Source of the DNA: JASLDZ01 sp964235945
GTDB lineage: Bacteria > Pseudomonadota > Alphaproteobacteria > Caulobacterales > Caulobacteraceae
Assembly: GCA_964235945.1 (NCBI GenBank)
Contig: CAXSDV010000036.1
Span: forward strand, 1-27,812
Length of the DNA: 27,812 nucleotides
Direction: 5' to 3'
This document shows positions 14,969 through 22,813 of the stretch, piece by piece (the first letter of the stretch is position 1; each line of letters begins with the position of its first letter). The notes beneath the pieces were generated by a model. That model was not told the origin of the DNA, did no database searches, and saw only the letters and a list, made by a program, of their open reading frames with translations. A program made the position numbers and the translations under genes.

Positions 14969-15991
14969 TCAGCGGTTGAGGCGGTTGAGGAGCTGGGCGC
15001 GCAGCCGTCGCGCCCCGCGCTCGTCGAGGGGGGCGAGCGGGCCGCGGGCGGCGGGCGGCAGGTGCGCGCCGGCCTGGGCCGGGTCGCCGAAGACGTAGAA
15101 GTCGAACAGGGCGCGCCACGCGTCCTTCTCGGCCTGGGAGCGGTCGCGCAGGCTCAGCAGGCCGTGCAGGAGCGTGGTCATGGGCGAATCCATGTACGCG
15201 GGCGCGGCGTTCCACCACCAGTTGACCAGCACGTTGAAGGGGTCGAGCGCCTCCACTTGGTGCCACCACAGGGCGGGGTAGACGAGCACGTCCCCCGGCT
15301 GCAGGTCGGCGATCAGAGCCTCGTCCCACGCTTGGGCGAAGCGGGGATGACGCTGCAGGTCGGGAGCGCGCAGGTCGACCATGCTCACCACCTGGCCGCC
15401 GGGCGTGGGTTCCAGCGGGCCGGGGTAGAGGTTGGGCGCCTGGGCGGGCGGGAACAGGGTGAAGCGACGCCGCCCCACCGCGCACACCGCCAGGTTGTTG
15501 CTCATGTCGTAGTGGGTGGGGGCGACCGTGCGCGTGCCGATCCACAGGCTGACGAGCGGGCGCTGGGCGGCCACCTGCTCGGCCAGCGCCAGGGGATTGT
15601 CCGCGCGAAGGCCGGGGAAGAAGCCCTCCGCGTCCGTGGAGCCCGCGTAGAGGGACGGCGCGTCGTCCCGGCCGAGGTCCTGCGCCATGCGCGCCATGAA
15701 GGCGTCCAGCCCGGTGCGCTCGGCGGTGAAGTTCATGCCGGTCACGGCGTCGTCGTAGAAGAAGCGGCCCCCCTGGCCGTCGCCGCCCACATAGCCCACG
15801 CCCGGCCGGCCGTTGTAGAAACGCCGCAGGTAGGCGATGGCGGCCTCGGGGCCTTCCCGTCCGGCGGCGACCAGCGGCCAGTCGCGCGCGAGCCCCTCGA
15901 TCACCACCGGCTCCTGCGCCGCGATCAGGACGTCGACCCCGGGTGCGGCGGCGGCCTCTAGGTCCCGCAGGCGGCGGACGGCGCGCGGCAC
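14969..15991 (-). CDS. JmjC/cupin-like Fe(II)-dependent oxygenase domain protein
   Basis: A 340-residue protein of the bacterial cupin_8/JmjC-like group related to Fe(II)/2-oxoglutarate hydroxylases. The iron-binding facial triad is visible as His and Asp in APTHYDMSNNLAV (about 158-170) and the distal His in YPALWWHQVEALDP. The N-terminal half carries QEPVVIEGLARDWPLV, the usual entry strand and helix of this family. The GTG start at 15991 lies 4 nt after the SapC-like stop, and the halogenase gene follows 19 nt downstream, so all are likely co-transcribed. Such proteins recur with SapC, halogenase and TonB receptors in Caulobacterales. Substrate is unknown; peptide or small-molecule hydroxylation is the general family activity. 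Confidence 0.88.
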   Translation of the reverse strand: MPRAVRRLRDLEAAAAPGVDVLIAAQEPVVIEGLARDWPLVAAGREGPEAAIAYLRRFYNGRPGVGYVGGDGQGGRFFYDDAVTGMNFTAERTGLDAFMARMAQDLGRDDAPSLYAGSTDAEGFFPGLRADNPLALAEQVAAQRPLVSLWIGTRTVAPTHYDMSNNLAVCAVGRRRFTLFPPAQAPNLYPGPLEPTPGGQVVSMVDLRAPDLQRHPRFAQAWDEALIADLQPGDVLVYPALWWHQVEALDPFNVLVNWWWNAAPAYMDSPMTTLLHGLLSLRDRSQAEKDAWRALFDFYVFGDPAQAGAHLPPAARGPLAPLDERGARRLRAQLLNRLNR

Positions 15992-15995
15992 GGCT

Positions 15996-16769
15996 TCAGG
16001 CCGCCGAAACGCGCGCGGGCGCGGGGCGCCCCTGTCGATCGATCAGGTGGGTGAGGTTGCCGAGGGAGGCCGCCAGCATGAAGGCGAGCCGCAGGAATCC
16101 CGCCCGGTGCAGCGCCTCCAGCGCGGCGGCCGAGAGGCGCGCGAGCGGTTCGCGCCCCACCGTGAAGACGTCGGGCACGTTCAGGCGCGTACCGTCGCGC
16201 AAGGTGATCTCCAGGGGCGCGGGCTCGAGCAGGCCGTGCTCCTCGAAGGCGGTGAACAGGGGAACGGTGGCCTCGACCCCCACGTGCACGGCGCGCAGAA
16301 TCCTGACCATGTGCTCGAGGTAGGGCGCGTGGCCGCCCGCCGGCAGGAACACGGGCGCGCCCTCCTCGCGGCTCACCCGCGGATGGTCGGGATCGACCTG
16401 GACGATGGGATCCTCCGCGGGGGGCTCGCCCGGCCGCGCGTCGGGGTAGGCGAGGCGGAAGGGCGCCAGGCGCCGCGCGGCGGGCACGTAGCGGGCGCGC
16501 CACTCGCCGTCCTCCAGGAACAGGTTCTCTCCGGGCGCGAAGCCCAGCATGGCGAAGGCCTGCCAGCCCTGGCCCTCGCGGCGCACGAGGAGCGGGTACT
16601 CGCGCTGCAACTCCTCGAACTCGGTCGGGAAGGCGGGGACGAGGTTGACCGCGTCACCCCAGGCCTCTCCGTGGCCGAGGCGTATGCGCAGGTCGCGATG
16701 GTCGTCGTTGTTCAGGACCTCGAAACCCACGCGGGAACTCCACTGGCCGGTGCGGGCGCGCCACAGCAT
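15996..16769 (-). CDS. SapC-family protein
   Basis: A 257-residue protein of the SapC family, named after an S-layer-linked protein of Campylobacter but biochemically undefined in alphaproteobacteria. Recognisable blocks are HRDLRIRLGHG, AVNLVPAFPTEFEELQREYP, QAFAMLGFAPGENLFL, the central DPDHPRVSREEGAPVF and the C-terminal MLAASLGNLTHLIDR. No signal peptide or membrane span is seen. I prefer the ATG at 16769; a TTG at 16793 would add eight residues (MKRETDGA) and has no better ribosome-binding site. It sits 65 nt after the receptor stop (41 nt if the TTG is used) and 4 nt before the JmjC-like gene. The role is probably tied to the receptor system, by association only. Confidence 0.88.
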   Translation of the reverse strand: MLWRARTGQWSSRVGFEVLNNDDHRDLRIRLGHGEAWGDAVNLVPAFPTEFEELQREYPLLVRREGQGWQAFAMLGFAPGENLFLEDGEWRARYVPAARRLAPFRLAYPDARPGEPPAEDPIVQVDPDHPRVSREEGAPVFLPAGGHAPYLEHMVRILRAVHVGVEATVPLFTAFEEHGLLEPAPLEITLRDGTRLNVPDVFTVGREPLARLSAAALEALHRAGFLRLAFMLAASLGNLTHLIDRQGRPAPARVSAA

Positions 16770-16834
16770 GGCGCCGTCGGTCTCGCGCTTCAATGCGACG
16801 GGGCGCCCGAGTTCGTCGGACGCCCCCGCACGGA

Positions 16835-19800
16835 TCAGAAGCGGTAGCGCGCGCCCAGCAGGAAGCGACGGTCCAGTTCCTGGTACTGCCAGAAGTCGGC
16901 CTCGTCCCGCGCATAGGTGCGGAAGCTCTCTTGCGTGAGGTTCAGGGCCTCGAGCGAGATCGCCAGGTGGGGCGTGATGTCGTAGCTGATGTTGGCGTCC
17001 AGAGTGCCGTAGGGCGCCACGTACACCGGGTTCAGGTAAGACCCCCGGTTCAGGCTCTGCAGGAAGCGGTCGCGCCAGTTGTAGGCGATGCGCGCCGACA
17101 CGCCGTACTTGTCGTAGATCAGCGTGATGTTCGCCGTGTCGCTCAGGCCCGTCAGCGCGAACTGGCTGGTGCCCGGATCGGCGGCGTTGTTGAAGCTGAT
17201 GTCGCCGTCCACGTGGGTGTAGCTGGCGCCGAGGCCGACGCCGGTGTCACCGAAGAAGTGCTGACCAGCGAACTCGAACCCGTAGATTTGCGCCGAGCGA
17301 TTGTTCACCGGCTGGGTGATCAGGAAGTTGAACAGCGGGTCTTCCGGGTTGCCCGTCAGGTCCACCGCGGCCAGCTCGGAATTGACGAACGCCTGGTCGA
17401 GCGAGCGGGTGCCGGTGTTGTAGTGGGACTGGAACTGGGTCAGGGCCGCCGTGGCGTTGCCGTTGTTCTGCTGGATCAGCGCCGTCAGGGTGAACAGGTT
17501 CACGTCCGTCAGGTCGGCGCCGATGTTGGTCAGCTGCTGCTTGGCCGTGCCCGAGCGGGTGCCGCCGGCGCCGGAGCTGGCGTCGCGAAGGCCGAACAGC
17601 GACCCCGTCGTGGAGCCGGTGCCGACGAAGTTGTCGACCCGCTTGTCGAAGAAGCCGACCGAAACGTAGCTGTCCTTCTTATAGTACCACTCCAGCGACG
17701 TGTCGAAGTTGTTGGAGGTGAGCGGCAGCAGCTGGGTGTTGCCCTCGGAAGCGGTGGCGATGCCGCCGATCGCCGTCGGCCGCGGCGGCACGCCCACCCC
17801 CGTGTTGGAGAACAGGTTGCCGTACTGGGTGCGGGCGATGGTTCGGCTGGCCGAGACCCGGAAGATCAGGTTCTTCTTCAGGTCGACCTGGAAGTCGATC
17901 GACGGCAGCACGTTGTCGTAGTGGCCGTGGCCGCTCACCGCCGACGTGTTCGGTTGAAGCGTCACGTTGAAGTCGTTGTCGGCCTGCCAGACGATGGCGT
18001 CGGGCACGCGCAGCAGCGAGCGGGCGGCGGTGTCGGTGTACTCGTAGCGCACGCCCGTCACGATCGCGGCGCGGTGGCCGTAGAGCTCGCCCTTCCATTG
18101 CAGCTGGGCGTAGGCCGCGGCGATCTTCTCCTCCACCACGTTGTTGGTGTCGCTCGTGGTGTTGAGCGTATGGCCCAGGCCCAAATAGTAGCTGCTCAGG
18201 CGATTGTAGATCGAGGTGGGATCGCCGCGGAAGGCGACCGCGTCGGGGCCGGTGGTGGGTGCGTTGAAGCTGCTGAACTTGCAGGTCAGGCAGAACTGAT
18301 GGACGAGGTCGCCGGCCACCTTGGCGACCGTGCCGTCGTCGGTCACGCCCCAGTCGCCCAGCGTCTGGTCGGTGGCGACGAAGCTGGCGCGGGTGCGGCT
18401 GTCGCGGTAGTCGACGCCGAAGTTGACGTGGCTGCCTTCGCCCAGGTTCCAGTCGCCGTCGAAGCGGTACTCCTGCAACTCCTGCGATTGCTGACTGTAG
18501 AATTGACGGCCGTGATTGGTGCCCACGTCGCCGATGTCCAGGATGCCGTTGCCGTTGCCCTGGAGATTGTCGTTGACGGTGATGTTAGTGACCGGGATAC
18601 CGCTGCTGTAGTCCAGGCTGTGCGCACCCACCACGTTGGAGGCGAGGCCGATGGTGGTGGAGCTCGCGCCGTTGGGGTTGTCGGGGGTGACCGACGACTT
18701 GCTGAAGTGCCCGTCGAAGTTGAAGGACAGGTTGTCCAGCGCCTGCCACTTCACGTTCGCGCCGTAGTCTTGCAACTGATTGAGCTGAGCGCGGTCCTGG
18801 TTCTCGAAGTCGACGTCCTTGACCCCGGTGCCGCCGCCGATGTTCTCCTGCAGGAACACCGCGCTGGCGACGCCGTCGGTGGGCTTGTCGAAAGTGACTT
18901 GGCCGAACGGACGGTTGAACCAGTTGGAGTCGTCCGAACGGCGCTCCTCCTCCGAGTTGCGCACGTACAAGCCGTCCAACGTCACCGTCACGCTGTCGAT
19001 CGGCTTGAACTGGAACACGCCCTGGGTGTTGAACCGCTCGTACTTGTCGTCCGAGAAGCTGTAGCGGCTGTCGTTGGGGAAGGAGATCAGCGTGCCCGCG
19101 GGCGGCGTGTTGGTCAGCTTGGTGGCGGCGTTGACCAGCCCGTTGGCCGGGTTGAGGAAGTCTCCCACGGTGCGGACGTTCCAGTCCTGGGAGGTGGCGC
19201 TCGGCACGGAGAAGTGGCGCTGCGAATAGCTGGCGAAGATGGCGCCGCCGTACTTGTGGTCGTCGCTGGCCCAGCTGAGGTAGCCGGTGGTGTCCGGCGT
19301 CACCACCGAGCCGCAATGGTAGCAGTTGCTGGCGCTCTCGTCGTAGTCGGCCTTCACGCCCAGGCTGCCGTTGAAGCCCGACTGATTGGTGTCGAGCGGT
19401 CGGCGGGTGATCACGTTGATGGTGGCGCCGATGCCGCCGGAGGGAATGGCGGCGCGGCCGGTCTTGTAGACCTCCAGCGTCTTGACGCCCTCGGTGGCGA
19501 TGTTGGAGAAGTCGAAGGAGCGGCCGAAGCCTTGCGCTCCATCGCCGTTCACGTCTCCGCCCACCGACTGGTCGTAGGACGCGGCCAGGGTGCGGCCGTT
19601 GAGGGTGACCTGGTTGTAGTCGGCGCCGAAGCCGCGGACGGTGACGGTCGAGCCTTCGCCGTTCACCCGGTCGATGGACACGCCCGTGATGCGCTGGAGC
19701 GATTCGGCGAGGTTGGTGTCGGGGAACTTGCCGATGTCTTCGGCGGAGATGGCGTCCACGATGCCGAAGGAGTCGCGCTTGATGGCGATGGAGCGCTCCA

Positions 19801-20110
19801 GGCTCGCCCGCACGCCGGTGACGACGATCTCGTTGGGAACGGCGTTTTCCGCTTGGCTGGCCGCGGCCTTGTCCGCCGCCTGGACGGCGGGCTCGCCCGG
19901 CTGGGCGTTCGTGGCGGTCGCGCCGGGCTCGACGGCGCCGCGGGGGCCCTGGTCGACGGGCGTGCTGCCCGCGGGCGTGCCCTGCTGCGGGTTGGTCGGG
20001 AGACCGCCCACCTGAGCGGCCCAGGCGCCGCAGGGCCCGAGGAGGATCCCGGCGATCACCGCACGGGACGCCGTGCGCGCAAGCCGACTCGTGAGCGTTT
20101 CGCCCTTCAT
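16835..20110 (-). CDS. TonB-dependent receptor (Xanthomonas/Caulobacter type)
   Basis: Outer-membrane active transporter, 1091 residues. Order: signal peptide (about 1-32, cleaved near AWAAQ), a Pro/Gly/Ala-rich linker (about 36-92), the TonB-box-like and plug region starting EIVVTGVRASLERSIAIKR (94-112) with GKFPDTNLAESLQRITGVS and TVRGFGADYNQVTLNGR, then a large 22-strand barrel ending in a terminal Phe (LGARYRF), as needed for barrel assembly. The plug pattern is that of the TIGR01782 group, many members of which import carbohydrates. The ATG at 20110 is preceded by GGGGGG. Two CXXC pairs (263/266 and 607/610) are unusual for the family. First gene of the SapC, JmjC-like, halogenase operon. 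The imported compound is unknown. Confidence 0.95.
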   Translation of the reverse strand: MKGETLTSRLARTASRAVIAGILLGPCGAWAAQVGGLPTNPQQGTPAGSTPVDQGPRGAVEPGATATNAQPGEPAVQAADKAAASQAENAVPNEIVVTGVRASLERSIAIKRDSFGIVDAISAEDIGKFPDTNLAESLQRITGVSIDRVNGEGSTVTVRGFGADYNQVTLNGRTLAASYDQSVGGDVNGDGAQGFGRSFDFSNIATEGVKTLEVYKTGRAAIPSGGIGATINVITRRPLDTNQSGFNGSLGVKADYDESASNCYHCGSVVTPDTTGYLSWASDDHKYGGAIFASYSQRHFSVPSATSQDWNVRTVGDFLNPANGLVNAATKLTNTPPAGTLISFPNDSRYSFSDDKYERFNTQGVFQFKPIDSVTVTLDGLYVRNSEEERRSDDSNWFNRPFGQVTFDKPTDGVASAVFLQENIGGGTGVKDVDFENQDRAQLNQLQDYGANVKWQALDNLSFNFDGHFSKSSVTPDNPNGASSTTIGLASNVVGAHSLDYSSGIPVTNITVNDNLQGNGNGILDIGDVGTNHGRQFYSQQSQELQEYRFDGDWNLGEGSHVNFGVDYRDSRTRASFVATDQTLGDWGVTDDGTVAKVAGDLVHQFCLTCKFSSFNAPTTGPDAVAFRGDPTSIYNRLSSYYLGLGHTLNTTSDTNNVVEEKIAAAYAQLQWKGELYGHRAAIVTGVRYEYTDTAARSLLRVPDAIVWQADNDFNVTLQPNTSAVSGHGHYDNVLPSIDFQVDLKKNLIFRVSASRTIARTQYGNLFSNTGVGVPPRPTAIGGIATASEGNTQLLPLTSNNFDTSLEWYYKKDSYVSVGFFDKRVDNFVGTGSTTGSLFGLRDASSGAGGTRSGTAKQQLTNIGADLTDVNLFTLTALIQQNNGNATAALTQFQSHYNTGTRSLDQAFVNSELAAVDLTGNPEDPLFNFLITQPVNNRSAQIYGFEFAGQHFFGDTGVGLGASYTHVDGDISFNNAADPGTSQFALTGLSDTANITLIYDKYGVSARIAYNWRDRFLQSLNRGSYLNPVYVAPYGTLDANISYDITPHLAISLEALNLTQESFRTYARDEADFWQYQELDRRFLLGARYRF

Positions 20111-20185
20111 AGATCCCCCCTGTCAGCGCCTTTGAGGCGCCTTTGATTGCGGATCGTGTCCGCTATGTTGCAGACTTACGACGTA

Positions 20186-20199
20186 TAACAGCGCTGTCA
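20186..20199 (-). promoter_or_regulatory. LacI-type operator overlapping a -35 box, upstream of the receptor gene
   Basis: On the minus strand TGACAGCGCTGTTA contains the perfect 10-bp palindrome ACAGCGCTGT with a central CG, the usual form of LacI/GalR-family operators. TTGACA, a consensus -35 box, overlaps its 5' half (20195-20200). The site is about 76 nt before the receptor ATG. No clean -10 was found at standard spacing, and no LacI-family gene is in the window. Confidence 0.5.
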
Positions 20200-20200
20200 A

Positions 20201-20556
20201 TCGAGCCGGACACCGTGCCGACGCATTCCTGGACGGTTTTCCGCGCGCCAAAACGCCACACCGGGTGTTCTTCCAGCGGCTCGGAGCTGGAGCCCGTTTC
20301 GCAGTTTCGAGGCCGTGGGAAAGGTCGTATCCACGCCGCGAGCCGAAGATCTCCGTCGACGGTGAAGACGTTCTCCGCCCCGCCGAACTGTCAGGCCCGG
20401 CTCAAGGCGGCCTCGTCTTGGCCGCCGCCGACCTCCACTTGATCGGGGCGGGACCAGGCGAGCCCCGGGCGGACGATGTGTTCTCCACGCGGGTCATCTT
20501 GCAGCCCGCGGCTCGCCCGGGGTCGAGGTTCTGGCGGAGGCCCTGGTCGGTCGCGC
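20201..20556. other. Intergenic stretch, no supported gene
   Basis: Between the receptor promoter and the broken AraC gene. Open frames on both strands show no recognisable domain, start site or ribosome-binding site and look like GC-rich chance frames. It may hold decayed sequence from the rearrangement that broke the two adjacent genes. Confidence 0.5.
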
Positions 20557-20762
20557 TTACGGGATCGGCGGGTCGGGGGCGGGGGGCGCCGGGAAGGCCG
20601 GACCGCTCGCGTCCAGGCGGGCGTAACGGCGCGCAGAGCGGCCCATCGCCCGCTTGAACGCCGTGTTGAAGCGTTCTCGGACCCGTACCCCAGGGACCGG
20701 GCCGCCTCCGCCAAAGATCCGTGGCGCCCTGGACGATCGCGCAGAAACAAAACCCGATCACG
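20557..20762 (-). pseudogene. AraC-family regulator remnant, frameshifted C terminus
   Basis: Only the last helix-turn-helix half of an AraC-type regulator remains. One frame reads RDRVLFLRDRPGRHGSLAEA and continues ARSLGYGSENA, the classic second HTH. At about 20670 the frame must shift by one base to continue as FNTAFKRAMGRSARRYARLD, the canonical next segment, and then ends at a TAA (20557). So one base has been lost relative to the ancestral frame. The N-terminal effector domain and the first HTH are absent: upstream sequence has no AraC character and meets the start of a divergent broken gene. A sequencing error could explain the shift but not the missing N-terminal three quarters. Confidence 0.75.
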
Positions 20763-20818
20763 GATAGGGAACGCCGGTGAGGTCCAGTTGAGCGCCTGCG
20801 TCTCAAGCGGGTCCCCCA

Positions 20819-21090
20819 ATGATCGTCATAACCACGCCGACCGGGAACATCGGTCGCCACCTCGTGCGGCGCCTCCTCGACGCGGGCGAGGCGGTGCGCG
20901 TGGTGGCGCGCGACCCGTGGGGATGTGCGGGCGCGGCATGAACGCGGCCTTCGTGCGGGCCTATGTCGACATGATGCGGGCCAAGGACGAGGGGATGGAC
21001 GACGCGGTTCCGCGCGCCACCGCCCTCATCGGCCCCACCAGCTTCCGCCGGTGGGCTCAGGAGGAGCTGGCTCCGGCGGTAGGAGGCTGA
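20819..21090 (+). pseudogene. NmrA-like NAD(P)-binding protein, internally deleted
   Basis: The ATG at 20819 starts a perfect Rossmann N terminus, MIVITTPTGNIGRHLVRRLL and then DAGEAVRVVARDP, with the TGxxG dinucleotide motif. After about 33 codons the frame breaks and soon meets a stop. In another frame from 20938 the typical C terminus of the same family follows: VRAYVDMMRAKDEGMDD and then GPTSFRRWAQEELAPAV, ending at 21090. Some 200 residues of the middle are missing and the two ends are out of frame, so no functional enzyme is expected. Intact family members have about 280-300 residues and act as NAD(P)-binding redox sensors or quinone/flavin reductases. It is divergent from the broken AraC gene. 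Confidence 0.75.
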
Positions 21091-21121
21091 CCGTTCCGCC
21101 GGTGCGGGCGGCGGTCTCCGC

Positions 21122-22054
21122 TCAGTCCAGGAAGTCCGACGGCGGCGAGGGGCCCCAGACGGCCAGCGCCTCGTCGGCGACGTCGTGGCGCTGCATGGCG
21201 TGGTGCTCGTTGAGGATGTCGCCATCGGCGTAGTGTTCGATCATGAAGCCCGAGCAGTCCCGCCAGTAGTCGAACACCTGGCTCCCCAGCACGTGCCGGC
21301 CGACGCCCCAGAACTGCTTCCAGCCGTGCGACTTCAGCCATTCGCTGCCCATCATCACCTCGTCCGTGTCCTGCACCTCGAACGAGCAGTGGTGGACGTG
21401 GACGGCGGGGGATTCGAGAAAGAACAGGCTGTGGTGGTCGACCCACGCCTCCCCGCAGGCGGCCCGCATGAAGGCTGCGATGTCGTGGCCCCCGCCGCCG
21501 GCGTGCAGCGTGTCGGTGGGCAGCATTCCAAGGTTCTCGCGGTACCAGGCGAAGGTGCGCGCGAAGCTTGAAACGTTGAAGCCGAAGTGTCCGAGCTTGC
21601 GCACCCGGGCGGGCCGCCGCTCGAACCGCTGGAACTCGCCGAAGCGCTGCTTGCGCGCGCCGTAGTTCAGGCGCGGAGCGTGCGTCTCCTCCAGCGGCTC
21701 GAGCGGCGTGCGCCCGGCCACGAGGTCGATGCGGAAGCCGTCGGGGTCGCGCAGTCGCACATGGCGGCCGCCCTGCGGCCCCGGCAGCGGCAGCACGGCA
21801 GACGCGCCCGCGATGGTGCGCGCCGCCTCGTCGAGCGCCGCCAGGTCGGCCACCTCGAAGCCGCCGGCGACGAACTCGGGTTCTCCGAGGTGGGCGACGT
21901 AGCAGCAACCCCCGCTCTCCACACCTCGGTAATAGAGGGCGTCCGCCTCGCGCCCGCAAAGCACGAAGCCGAAATCGGACATGAACCGCTCCGCATCTTC
22001 CAGCGAAGCGTGCCGGTACTGAACGTACGCCGGACCTAGGACCTGAACACCCAA
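21122..22054 (-). CDS. Extradiol ring-cleavage dioxygenase (VOC type I)
   Basis: Fe(II)-dependent catechol-cleaving enzyme of 310 residues with two vicinal-oxygen-chelate modules. The N-terminal module (about 5-115) includes GRHVRLRDPDGFRIDLV; the catalytic C-terminal module (about 150-290) supplies metal ligands His156 (KLGHFGFNV), His222 (VHVHHCSFEV) and Glu273 (GFMIEHYAD), with Tyr263 in FDYWRDCSGF at the usual active-site tyrosine position. The start is TTG at 22054, fixed by an excellent AGGAGG 5 nt upstream. Last gene of the esterase, GST, dioxygenase operon, 15 nt after the GST stop. The company suggests breakdown of an aromatic ester or biphenyl-like compound; the exact catechol cannot be told. 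Confidence 0.88.
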   Translation of the reverse strand: MGVQVLGPAYVQYRHASLEDAERFMSDFGFVLCGREADALYYRGVESGGCCYVAHLGEPEFVAGGFEVADLAALDEAARTIAGASAVLPLPGPQGGRHVRLRDPDGFRIDLVAGRTPLEPLEETHAPRLNYGARKQRFGEFQRFERRPARVRKLGHFGFNVSSFARTFAWYRENLGMLPTDTLHAGGGGHDIAAFMRAACGEAWVDHHSLFFLESPAVHVHHCSFEVQDTDEVMMGSEWLKSHGWKQFWGVGRHVLGSQVFDYWRDCSGFMIEHYADGDILNEHHAMQRHDVADEALAVWGPSPPSDFLD

Positions 22055-22069
22055 CGCGACCTCCTTCGT

Positions 22070-22813
22070 TCACATGGTTTCGATCGGCTCGGAGCCGGGT
22101 GGAGCGTGATCCGGAGCGCCCGCGGACGCGGGCGGGCTCGAGGGGGCGTCTTCGCCGGGTCGATCCTCAAGATGGACGAAGCAGGGCCGGTGGCGACGCT
22201 CGCGCTCCAGGGCGCGTCGCACCTGCGGCCGGGCCAGCATCCGGTCCGCGTGGCGGGCGATGTTGGCGTAGGGGGCGAGGTCGATCGCGCCCTCGCCCGA
22301 GCGCGCCCAGATCCAGAACAGGTAGGCGTCCAGCGCCGACCATTCGGTCATCCACCAGGCCCGGCCCTCCAGGCGCGCGTCGGCCAGGGCCAGTTCCTTG
22401 CCCAGAGCCTCGGCGGCGAGGGACCTGACGTCCGCCCGGCAGGCCGCATCGCGGGTGAAGCGCGCCGGGACGAGCAGGCGGGTCATCAACGGGTGGACGC
22501 CCGAGGCGAACCACAGCAGGTCCGACATCGCCGCGATCCACGCGTCGGACTGCGGCGTCGGCAGGAGCCGCGCGTCGGGATGGGCGCGCGCCAGCCAGCT
22601 CAGTATGGCCGCGGTCTCGGTCACCCGCGCCTCGCCCGCGACGAGCAGGGGCACCTTGCCTCGCGGGTTCAGCGCCAGGTACCCCGGCGCGTGCTGCGCC
22701 CCGCTGAACAGGTCGACGTGGACGTAGGTGAACGCCGCCCCCGTCGCCTCCAGCGCGATGTGGCTGACCAGCGAGCAGGCCTGCGGGCAGCCGTAGAGCG
22801 TCAGGTCGGTCAC
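22070..22813 (-). CDS. Glutathione S-transferase family protein
   Basis: A 247-residue GST with the N-terminal thioredoxin-like domain (CPQACSLVSHIALEATGAAF, with Cys13 where BphK-type bacterial GSTs carry their catalytic Cys; LNPRGKVPLLV with the conserved cis-Pro; VTETAAILSWLA with the Glu/Thr glutathione-binding pair) and an all-helical C-terminal domain (about 90-210) that includes SALDAYLFWIWARSGEG. A Pro/Ser-rich tail of about 35 residues extends past the usual end. The GTG start overlaps the esterase stop by 4 nt (GTGA), showing tight coupling. In biphenyl operons BphK-type GSTs act on chlorinated ring-cleavage products; a similar accessory role beside the dioxygenase is inferred here. 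Confidence 0.88.
   Translation of the reverse strand: MTDLTLYGCPQACSLVSHIALEATGAAFTYVHVDLFSGAQHAPGYLALNPRGKVPLLVAGEARVTETAAILSWLARAHPDARLLPTPQSDAWIAAMSDLLWFASGVHPLMTRLLVPARFTRDAACRADVRSLAAEALGKELALADARLEGRAWWMTEWSALDAYLFWIWARSGEGAIDLAPYANIARHADRMLARPQVRRALERERRHRPCFVHLEDRPGEDAPSSPPASAGAPDHAPPGSEPIETM

Noticed and set aside
16793..20146. A plus-strand open frame of over 1,100 codons antisense to the TonB receptor gene
   Set aside because: It is Val/Ala/Gly/Arg/Asp-biased with no domain, mirrors the receptor's codons, and is a common artefact of GC-rich genes. The receptor on the other strand is complete and recognisable.
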